Part shown: piece by piece, positions 57,488 to 64,000 of the stretch
How positions within the stretch are numbered: the stretch's first letter is position 1
Layout of the letters: each line of letters begins with the position of its first letter
NCBI RefSeq assembly: GCF_000325705.1
Contig: NC_019904.1
Location: forward strand, 4,943,501 to 5,007,500
Reading direction: 5' to 3'
Length of the DNA: 64,000 nt
DNA from: Echinicola vietnamensis DSM 17526
GTDB lineage: Bacteria; Bacteroidota; Bacteroidia; Cytophagales; Cyclobacteriaceae
Program-made: the position numbers and the translations under genes
Notes under the pieces: model-generated
Databases searched by the model: none
The model's input: only the letters and a program-made list of their open reading frames with translations
What the model was told of the DNA's origin: nothing

Positions 57488-57579
57488 GATCTTGATGATT
57501 TAAAGGGTTGTACATTTATTTTGCTTCCCTTTTGCCGATCCTCTAAAAGCCTGTGGAAAAAACATTTTTTTAAAAGAAA

Positions 57580-57743
57580 AAACGGCAAAAAAGAAAGCTC
57601 CACAAAAGGGGCGGCCCTCAGGCAAAAAGGAAACGGAATAAAGGAAAGGCAGCGGGGAGGCGGTGTTTATGCCGTCCCTTTTTGCCCGCACGTTACGGAC
57701 TCAAGCCAAGGCCGCCCCTACCTTAGCTTCCCTTTTCTGCCGT
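57580..57743 (-). ncRNA. Structured element S2 upstream of DUF932
   Basis: Four nested inverted repeats make a long hairpin. Arms: AACGGCAAAAAAGAAAG against CCCTTTTCTGCCGTT (outermost, imperfect); AGGGGCGGCC (57607) with GGCCGCCCCT (57710), perfect; GGCAAAAAGG (57621) with CCTTTTTGCC (57677), perfect; ACGGAATAAA (57633) with TTTATGCCGT (57666), one mismatch. Copy S1 keeps the last two stems with changed bases. The remaining non-coding DNA to 58115 has no gene I recognise. Confidence 0.6.
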
Positions 57744-58115
57744 TCTTTCAAAAAATTAAAGGTATTGTCCTTCCCTTCAACAGGTACAATGAATTAATAT
57801 CAGGAAGACAATCCTACCCATTCCATAATCAAAAAAACGGACTGAATTTCCGGCTTGAAGCAGATATGAAATTATCCTTTCCAGCCCTGTGGAAAGGGTT
57901 AATGGAATGGAAGCTAAAATGGGATTTTTGTCCAAGACGGTTAGCAAGGCAGCTCTTTCCCTGAAATGAAGTTTACGTAGTAAAAGGGAATGGGCTAGCC
58001 TGTAATTGTAGCGGGTTTATGTTATGTAAAACACATGCTTAAAAGTGTTACTTTCACCAATGATTTGATTACTGCTTTCCAATATTTTAATTTGTAATTC
58101 ATTTATTTACCTTTT

Positions 58116-58402
58116 ATGAAAAGAATAAGGATTCACTTTATAAGCAGCATAGAAAATGGTCCCCTTAAAAGAAAATAGAGCGAATTGGGGGCATTAATGA
58201 TAATGGGGAAAAGTGGAGCATCTCAGTTGAAGAAGCCTTAAAAGGATTAAATGCCGGGCTTTGGGAATTTTATGTTTACCATGGAAACAGGGAGGTATCC
58301 ATAACTTCCCAAACTTTTGAACAAATCCTATCTGTTGAGGATGGACGCAATAACATGGTTTTTTTTGAGGAACTGATTGTGGACAGTACTCATCTATACT
58401 GA
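58116..58402 (+). pseudogene. DUF3892-like gene with a frameshift
   Basis: The frame from 58116 (MKRIRIHFISSIENGPLKRK) meets a stop at 58176. The next frame continues as KIERIGGINDNGEKWSISVE and runs to a stop at 58402 (DSTHLY). One missing A in an A-rich stretch (AAAAGAAAATAG) would join both into a protein of about 95 residues, with the G(G)INDNG and EEALKGLNAGLWEF motifs of DUF3892. It is either an inactivated gene or a sequencing error. Confidence 0.65.
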
Positions 58403-58428
58403 TGAGACACCAATTAAACCGACACATT

Positions 58429-58480
58429 AATGTAAAATAAAATTAACATTTATTATTGTATTTGTAAATTATAATTTACA
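58429..58480 (+). promoter_or_regulatory. Two palindromic operators of hipBA
   Basis: The second palindrome is perfect, TGTAAATTATAATTTACA (58463-58480), only 2 nt before the hipB start. The first, AATGTAAAATAAAATTAACATT (58429-58450), is imperfect. HipB proteins bind such repeated palindromes to repress their own operon. Confidence 0.7.
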
Positions 58481-58482
58481 TT

Positions 58483-58800
58483 ATGTCAAAATCTAATATC
58501 ATATTGCTTCCCAAAAACAAGAAACTTTTAGCGGTTTTGGGTGAAAACATCAAGTTGGCCCGTTTACGCAGAAAGCTTACCATGCAACAGGTTTCTGAAC
58601 GTGCGGGGATATCCCGCCCAACGCTATCTTCTCTTGAAAGTGGAAATCCAACAGTTTCCTTAGGAATTGTACTTCAGGTGTTATTGGTTTTGGGTCTGGA
58701 AAAGGATCTACTTTCCATCGCCAATGATGATCTACTTGGAAGAAAAATACAGGATGCAGACCTTACCTTAAAACAACGGGGCCCAAAAACTGGCGAATGA
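58483..58800 (+). CDS. hipB: HipB-like antitoxin, helix-turn-helix
   Basis: This DNA-binding antitoxin of 105 residues has an XRE-type HTH (LGENIKLARLRRKLTMQQVS, then ISRPTLSSLESGNPTVSL). HipB neutralises the HipA kinase and represses the operon. Its stop overlaps the hipA start (ATGA, 58797-58800). The palindromic operators lie just upstream. Confidence 0.9.
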   Translation: MSKSNIILLPKNKKLLAVLGENIKLARLRRKLTMQQVSERAGISRPTLSSLESGNPTVSLGIVLQVLLVLGLEKDLLSIANDDLLGRKIQDADLTLKQRGPKTGE

Positions 58801-60068
58801 CAATGGTATCCAGCAGAAAAGAAATTTTAGTATATGCCCATTGGGAAGGGATAGCTTCCCCACTACTAATGGGAACCTTGTATGCTAGTCCAACAAGGGG
58901 CAAGGAAATATTTTCCTTCCACTATCATAAAGACTGGTTAAGGTCAGACTATGCACAGGTCATAGATCCCGATTTACATTTGTTTGAGGGGCCTCAATAC
59001 CTTAACGATGATATGCCTAATTTCGGAATATTTCTGGATTCCTCTCCTGACCGCTGGGGCCGTGTCCTGATGATGCGAAAAGAAGCTGCCAAAGCACGCC
59101 AAGAAGGACGAAAAACCAAGCCATTAATGGAATCAGATTACCTTTTGGGAGTATATGATGGCAACCGAATGGGTGGTTTAGGTTTTAAGAATCCTCACGG
59201 GGGGGGGGCATTTTTAGATGACAATAAAGAAATGGCTGCCCCTCCGTTCGCCTCCCTTAGGGATTTGGAATTTGCAAGTCTTCAATTGGAAAAAGAAGAC
59301 GCCCCTGATCACCCTGAATACCTCAAATGGCTAAATATGTTAATGGCCCCTGGATCCTCATTGGGAGGTGCAAGGCCTAAGGCAAATGTACAGGACAATG
59401 ACGGAAGTTTATGGATTGCCAAATTTCCAAGCCAAAACGATGGTCACGATATCGGCGCATGGGAAATGCTCACTTACCAACTTGCTGTTCGCTCAGGTAT
59501 CGACATGGCCCCGTCCAACATTCAAAAATTCTCCCACCATCAACACACGTTTTTCACCAAACGATTTGACCGTAAAGAAGATGGTACCCGTATCCACTTT
59601 GCCTCTGCCATGACTCTTTTAGGTTATACGGATGGAATTGATTACCATGACGGTGTAAGCTATTTGGAGCTAGTGGAATTCCTAATGCAAAGCGGTGCTG
59701 ATGTTCAGAGGGATTTAAAAAGGTTATGGAAGAGGATTGTTTTCAATATTTGTGTATCCAATACAGACGACCATCTGCGGAATCATGGTTTTATCTTAAG
59801 CCGTTCAGGATGGTTGCTATCCCCTGCATACGATGTCAACCCCATTCCAAACGGTACGGGGCTCAAACTGAATATCTCAGAAAACGAAAATGCCCTGGAT
59901 CTGGATCTAGCAATGGAAGTAGCCCCGTATTTTAGAATACCTGATAAAGAGGCAAAAAATATAATTGACTATATTAAGGTTCAGGTAATTGACTGGAGAA
60001 ACATGGCGAAAAAGTTAGGTGTTTCCAGATCTGAAATTGAATTAATGGAGAGTGCCTTTATCCTCTAA
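58797..60068 (+). CDS. hipA: HipA-family serine/threonine kinase toxin
   Basis: This protein of 423 residues has the N-terminal couple_HipA region and a kinase-like C-domain. Conserved blocks are SSLGGARPKANV (about 184-195, glycine-rich ATP loop region), SNTDDHLRNHGF with the catalytic Asp (about 320) and AYDVNPIPNGTG. In E. coli HipA phosphorylates glutamyl-tRNA synthetase and causes dormancy. A tract of ten G bases at 59199-59208 encodes Gly residues near 135 and could slip. No frameshift is present in this copy, so the gene is predicted on. Confidence 0.88.
   Translation: MTMVSSRKEILVYAHWEGIASPLLMGTLYASPTRGKEIFSFHYHKDWLRSDYAQVIDPDLHLFEGPQYLNDDMPNFGIFLDSSPDRWGRVLMMRKEAAKARQEGRKTKPLMESDYLLGVYDGNRMGGLGFKNPHGGGAFLDDNKEMAAPPFASLRDLEFASLQLEKEDAPDHPEYLKWLNMLMAPGSSLGGARPKANVQDNDGSLWIAKFPSQNDGHDIGAWEMLTYQLAVRSGIDMAPSNIQKFSHHQHTFFTKRFDRKEDGTRIHFASAMTLLGYTDGIDYHDGVSYLELVEFLMQSGADVQRDLKRLWKRIVFNICVSNTDDHLRNHGFILSRSGWLLSPAYDVNPIPNGTGLKLNISENENALDLDLAMEVAPYFRIPDKEAKNIIDYIKVQVIDWRNMAKKLGVSRSEIELMESAFIL
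59199..59208 (+). repeat. Poly-G tract (10 bases) in hipA
   Basis: Ten G in a row lie within the coding frame (Asn-Pro-His-Gly-Gly-Gly-Ala). Homopolymers of this length slip during replication and change frame. Confidence 0.9.
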
Positions 60069-60197
60069 TTAAGAGCTCTAAGGTTCAGGTCATAATACTC
60101 ATCCTTGCTTATCTTTTTCATGATGCAAGATTACAGCCCAAACAGTTATCAGAAAATATGGGGTTTATCGGACGGATACCATTATTGTACATAGTAT

Positions 60198-61043
60198 TTA
60201 TTTTTTCCATTCCTGTAATCTGTCGAGATACAAATATGACTCAACAAATTTTCGGTGTTCTTTACTTGATAATTTTTCTAATAATTCTAATGAAGAAATA
60301 TATGAAGCCAAGTTTCCATTAGACGATAAAAATTTTCCATCTTCCATATAACTTACATTTCCGTCATCTTGAACTTTTAGATTGGGATAATTTTTTTGTA
60401 AGTCTTCTCCGCCACCAATCCAAGTCACAATTTTCTTTCCGTCAGCAATTCCTGACTCTCCAATCAAAGTTGCTCCTGCACAATTACTTACCGTATATTC
60501 TGTGTTGTTATTTTGAGCCTTAATAAAATCAACCAAGTTTTGATTTTTAACCTGTAAAGACATATCATAAGCACTTGGAACTATCAAAACATCTAATTTC
60601 GGTGAATTTTCTAAAATGTAATCTGGAAACATTTTTAATCCTTCTTCACTTACAATGAAATCGTAAGTTTCGGCAATTGTAATTACGTTAAAAAGTTGTT
60701 TTCCATCTTCTGTTAGTTTTGTAAAAACATCCATTGGAGCAGTCAATTCTGTAGTTAGTACATTATCATACATTAATAGTCCAATGGTCGGTAAATCTGG
60801 ATTTAACTGCTTTAATTTTTCGGATAATTCTTGCTGCTGTTTTTCCGTTAAAAGAATAAGTCCATTTTCCTTATTTCTTTCAAGGACTCTTGGACTACAA
60901 CTTGCTAAAGGGTCAGAATTTGTTTCCGTTTTATTTTCTACAATTGTTTCTGTTTTGTCATTTGTCGCATTGCCCGAATTTTTGGAGTTACAGCTAAATA
61001 ACAGTGCTGTAAAAATTAATGTTGCTGGAATTATATTTTTCAT
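60198..61043 (-). CDS. DJ-1/PfpI-family lipoprotein
   Basis: This protein of 281 residues starts at 61043 (MKNIIPATLIFTALLFSC); a longer start reading into the IS end at 61062 is not credible. Lipobox LLFSC. The DJ-1/PfpI core has VPSAYDMSLQ and the nucleophile cysteine in VSNCAGATLIGES, typical of AraC-N-like amidotransferase-fold regulators but without DNA-binding domain. Its role is unknown. The 129-nt gap before 60198 shows nothing. Confidence 0.75.
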   Translation of the reverse strand: MKNIIPATLIFTALLFSCNSKNSGNATNDKTETIVENKTETNSDPLASCSPRVLERNKENGLILLTEKQQQELSEKLKQLNPDLPTIGLLMYDNVLTTELTAPMDVFTKLTEDGKQLFNVITIAETYDFIVSEEGLKMFPDYILENSPKLDVLIVPSAYDMSLQVKNQNLVDFIKAQNNNTEYTVSNCAGATLIGESGIADGKKIVTWIGGGEDLQKNYPNLKVQDDGNVSYMEDGKFLSSNGNLASYISSLELLEKLSSKEHRKFVESYLYLDRLQEWKK

Positions 61044-61096
61044 TTTGTCTTGTTTTTTATATGTCACGTCCTAAAATACGGCTACGGATTTAAGGC

Positions 61097-61957
61097 TTAA
61101 TTGAGGTTAAAGTTATACACCATATCTGGTGTACTAAAGTTTAAAGATAAGTGCATTCGTTTATGGTTATAAATTTTGATTGCATTTTTCACGGCTCGTT
61201 TAGCGTGCTCAAGGTTTGTGAAGCATTCGTCAAGGTAAAATTCACTTTTTAAAATACCATTAACCCTTTCAGCGACAGCATTTTCATAACAGTGGTTTTC
61301 TTCGGTCATGCTGATGAGCATGTTTCTTTTCTTAAGCTCTTTTACATACTGATTGCTGCAGTATTGAATACCTCTGTCGGAGTGATGAATGGTTCCATCC
61401 TTAAGCCGGGACTGCCTCTGGGCCTTTTGGAGAGCCCTGAGGCATCCCTTAAGTTCAAGTGAATCACTGATGTCGTAACCCACTATTTTACGAGAATACA
61501 AGTCGGTAATTAAAGCCAGATAACAAAAGCCCTTGACCATTCTGATATAGGTAATATCGGAGACCCAGACCTGATTGGGACGGACAATATCCAGATCTTT
61601 AATCAGGTTATTGTATTTGTAAAACCGGTGAAAAGAATCCGTGGTTTTATGATTGGTTTTTTTACGCCTTATGAGCATATTTTCATCACGAAGGATGTTG
61701 AACAATGCATCGCGCCCAAGCTTGATTCCTTTGTATTCCAAAGGGAATTTTAGAGCCTTGATCAGCTTTCTGGTACCTACCCTTGGTTGCACGGATCGTT
61801 CGTGTTTTACCAAGTCTAAAATCATTTGATGCTCCTGCTGTTTCTTATCGAATCACTTAAGATGTTTGTAGTAAGCATCACGGTGTACACCAAATAGCTC
61901 ACAGGTAGCTTTTGTAGATGCCAGCCCTGAGTCTTTGCTGTGTTGTATTGCTTTCAT
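61097..61957 (-). pseudogene. IS3 orfB (DDE transposase) with an in-frame stop
   Basis: The frame from ATG 61957 (MKAIQHSKDSGLASTKATCE) reads as an IS3 orfB until a TGA at 61853-61855, then continues without further stop as FDKKQQEHQMILDLVKHERS. DDE residues are intact (VWVSDITYI, HSDRGIQYC, YENAVAERVNGILKSEF). The natural product would be OrfAB made by minus-one frameshift at nine A bases. With the TGA in place the full-length transposase is not made, so the copy is probably immobile. Confidence 0.8.
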
Positions 61958-62352
61958 CAGTGCTTTATGTTTAGATTTTTTTTTAACTCCTCTACGTTTT
62001 TGTAGCCCAGGTTTTCAGCGGCCACTTCCAGGTAAGAGTCACTTACAAGCTTCTCCATATCCTTACGAATAAGTAGTTCTTTGAGTTGCTCAATTTCCTT
62101 TTTTAAGGCTCTGAGCCGGCTTACTTCATCTTGATTTTCCACAAGTATTCGGGTATTCATTAAGTCTTTACGGTCATACTTTCTAATCCATTCATTGATG
62201 GTTGAAGAGTTGATACCATAAAGTTTTGCAAGTTGTGCTTTGGAACAATGTCCCTGGCTAAGTTCGTTTAAAACTTTGAGTTTGAAACTCTCGCTGTACC
62301 GTCTTACGGTCTTGTCATTTTTATACATATCTACATGTTTAAGTGTAGACAT
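61957..62352 (-). CDS. IS3 orfA (transposase DNA-binding subunit)
   Basis: This protein of 131 residues has the helix-turn-helix of IS3 OrfA (KAQLAKLYGINSSTINEWIR) and a coiled-coil leucine zipper (SRLRALKKEIEQLKELLI). A slippery run of nine A lies near its end (61976-61984) and would shift ribosomes into orfB. Confidence 0.88.
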   Translation of the reverse strand: MSTLKHVDMYKNDKTVRRYSESFKLKVLNELSQGHCSKAQLAKLYGINSSTINEWIRKYDRKDLMNTRILVENQDEVSRLRALKKEIEQLKELLIRKDMEKLVSDSYLEVAAENLGYKNVEELKKNLNIKH

Positions 62353-62515
62353 ATTTCAGGACGGGTCAATACTACCGCCAACGGTGAAGTATAAGCGTAG
62401 TGCGGGATTAGTAGCACTTCCAGTTTAATCCTATGTTTGTTAATATTCAATTCGTTTAAATTTATCACTTGCGACCACATTACGCTTTTACAATGTTGGC
62501 ATCTGGCTTTTTCTA

Positions 62516-62893
62516 CTATGTTTCTTTCCATTTGCCTTTTTCCTTGGCTATCTCTATAAATTTTAGTCCGTGTCCTGTCATTAATCCCTGTTCAATCATC
62601 CGTTCGGCACGTTCAATATTTCTGTCACTCCAATTGCTCCTTTTTGGATTGCGGAGCGTAAAGGTCAGGTAATAACTTTCTTCATCACGTTTTTTGCAAA
62701 GGCTGTCAATCCAACCAAAACACACGGCTTCTTCTGTTGCCTCAATTAAACTGACACAGGCTTTCGTACTATTCTTTTTGTGTAGTATTAACCAAATGGA
62801 TTTTTCAGTTTCACAGTTTTCGTTCAACCATTTTCGCCACTCTTTTCTTGTTTTACAATATATGGCTGGTCTGCCGTCTTTCACTTCCATCAT
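62516..62893 (-). pseudogene. YdeI/OmpD-associated family protein, C-terminally truncated
   Basis: The frame from 62893 (MMEVKDGRPAIYCKTRKEWR) has YdeI-like blocks (EEAVCFGWIDSLCKKRDEE, LRNPKRSNWSDRNIERAERM). It ends KEKGKWKET after 125 residues, while the family usually has about 190. The lost end lies next to the IS3 insertion region. An upstream extension belongs to the transposase on the same strand, so it is not the start. Confidence 0.7.
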
Positions 62894-62951
62894 TCTGCAG
62901 TCTTTTTCTCTGTATCCATCCGACCAACCCCATCTTGGATTGGAAGTATTT

Positions 62952-64000
62952 TCATTTAGGCCTGTATTCTTCCCAGTTTGAAGGCAGAAGTTTATAAAGA
63001 TCTTTTTGCTTGTGTGATTGTATTCTTTCAAACACGTCCTTGAGCCAATCAAACTCGTTGATTTTATTCTTTTTGCAGCTTGCCATGAAGGAGTACATGG
63101 CAGCGGTCATTTAGGCTGCCTTATGTGAACCGGCAAACAAAAACCCCTTTCGTCCTATAGCCAGTGGCCCGACTGAGTTTTCGACAAGATTATTATCGAT
63201 TTCCATCTGTCCGTGCAAAACATATGCACTTAATCCAGCCCATCTTTTATGTGCGTATGCTATGGCCTGTCCCATCGGGCTTTTGGGCCTGTAGCTGTAC
63301 TGCTTTTCTTCCATCCATTTGTCGAGGTTTTCCAATACAGGCTCCGCATGTTCCTTTCTCAATGCTGTCCGCTGTTGCCAGTCCATCGCCCCATCCCGCA
63401 TCTTTGCTTCAAGGAGGTATAGTTTCTGGATTTCGTCCAGAATATAGTTAGCCTGTACCTCATCATCCTTTACAGCATCCATGAACTTCCTGCGGGCATG
63501 CGCCATACAGAAGGTCAGGTGGATATCCGGGCGGTTACCATAAAGTGAATCATAGACTGTATAGCCATCCGTCTGGATGATGCCCTTAAAATCTGCAAGC
63601 ATTTTCTTGGGACCTGACTGATCCCTGCCCTTTTGGTAATCGAATAATACAAGCCTGTCCACAGGAGCATGATAAAGCCACATGTACCCCTGATGGATAT
63701 TGTTTTTATGATCCCTGTCCAGGACCTTTATCGGTGTCTCATCTACCTGGAGATATTTTTGACTGGTGACTATCAGTCGAAGTAGTTCCCATAGTGGTTT
63801 GAGGTGATCCCAGCCTTTCATGATCCAATCCGATGCACTTGAGGCGGGGATGCGTACACCCATTTTGGTATACTTATCTATCTGCCTGTGGAGAGGCATC
63901 CCATAGACGTATTTGTCAACAGTCATCTGGGCGATTACCGATTCAGAAGGAATCCCTTTTTCTATCACCCTATCAGGAAGTACCCCGATGATGATACCTT
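62952..64000 (-). pseudogene. IS66-family transposase (TnpC), 5' end outside window, with an internal stop
   Basis: The open frame enters from the right edge (GIIIGVLPDRVIEKGIPSES). It has IS66 DDE blocks: VDETPIKVL, IIQTDGYTVYDSLYG and NNLVENSVGPLAIGRKGFL. A TAA at 63111-63113 follows GSHKAA; the same frame goes on as MTAAMYSFMASCKKNKINEF and ends at 62952 (SNWEEYRPK). A single change, for example CAA to TAA, explains it. The element is therefore degenerate. Confidence 0.82.

Larger units (their letters stand above)
61062..62368 (-). mobile_element. Complete IS3-family element (IS150-like)
   Basis: The element is 1307 bp. Imperfect terminal inverted repeats begin TGTCACGTCCTAAAATA at the left and TGACCCGTCCTGAAATA (reverse strand) at the right. 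A 3-bp target duplication ATA flanks it (61059-61061 and 62369-62371). It holds orfA and orfB on the minus strand. It sits 18 nt upstream of the DJ-1 gene and may affect its promoter. Confidence 0.85.

Noticed and set aside
58194..58427. Minus-strand open frame of 77 codons
   Set aside because: It is the reverse of the DUF3892 remnant, whose plus-strand frame has recognisable motifs.
62372..62515. Dispersed intergenic repeat GCCAACGGTGAAGTATAAGC
   Set aside because: It recalls Bacteroidota intergenic repeats, but only one copy is in the window, so it cannot be supported.

Overview
The window looks like chromosome from a marine or environmental member of the Bacteroidota, most likely the order Cytophagales (Cyclobacteriaceae-like). 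This is inferred from gene families (LytS/LytTR pair, HYC_CC_PP-type metal protein, GDCCVxC protein, DUF4440 and DUF3347 families, secreted cupins) and from the Bacteroidota minus-7 promoter box TAnnTTTG, which can be seen in front of several genes. No rRNA, tRNA, CRISPR array or core housekeeping operon was seen. The whole window reads as accessory DNA made of stacked islands.

Region 1 (1-22.06 kb, all minus strand) is a heavy-metal block. It holds a partial metal permease, a multicopper oxidase fused to a beta-barrel, a CusCBA-type RND efflux operon with DUF3347, DUF2231 and small coupled proteins, and a second operon with two HMA proteins, a MerT-like protein and a barrel. Next come an MFS exporter with a DoxX-like protein, a Cys-rich four-helix copper protein, a thioredoxin-like protein and a CsoR-like repressor. 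It ends with a five-gene mer-like operon: ArsR, MerTP, methyltransferase, GDCCVxC protein and a flavin disulfide reductase. Three promoters here share a CCACCCC element exactly 18 nt upstream of the minus-7 box, which suggests one metal regulon. The ArsR operon has its own palindromic operator.

Region 2 (22.3-27.9 kb) is a small cassette between two copies of a ~262-bp direct repeat. It contains a protein with an archaeo-eukaryotic-primase domain (TOTE type) fused to an SF2 helicase, and a divergent AlbA_2/ATPase regulator with a 10-bp tandem repeat. Each repeat holds the 3' end of the AlbA_2 gene and the 3' end of a serine recombinase gene.

Region 3 (27.8-54.2 kb) starts with serine recombinase 1 and a broken radC. 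A structured non-coding element and a Flavo-1-like RNA candidate follow. Its metabolic cargo is molybdenum hydroxylases: two Tat-lipoprotein large subunits around one 2Fe-2S subunit, with MocA, MoaE, MoaD, MoaA, XdhC and a cysteine desulfurase. A LytS/LytTR pair, two DUF4440 proteins and a secreted flavodoxin lie among them. An operon of two cupins, two alpha/beta hydrolases, a carboxymuconolactone-decarboxylase protein, two aldo/keto reductases and a DUF418 membrane protein follows, divergent from an AraC regulator.

Region 4 (54.2-64 kb) starts with serine recombinase 2 and repeats the layout of region 3: small coupled gene, recombinase, then a minus-strand mobile-element gene (DUF932) preceded by a second copy of the structured element. 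A frameshifted DUF3892 gene, a hipBA toxin-antitoxin pair with two palindromic operators and a 10-G tract, a DJ-1/PfpI lipoprotein, a complete IS3-family element with a 3-bp target duplication, a truncated YdeI-like gene and a damaged IS66 transposase running off the right edge complete the window.
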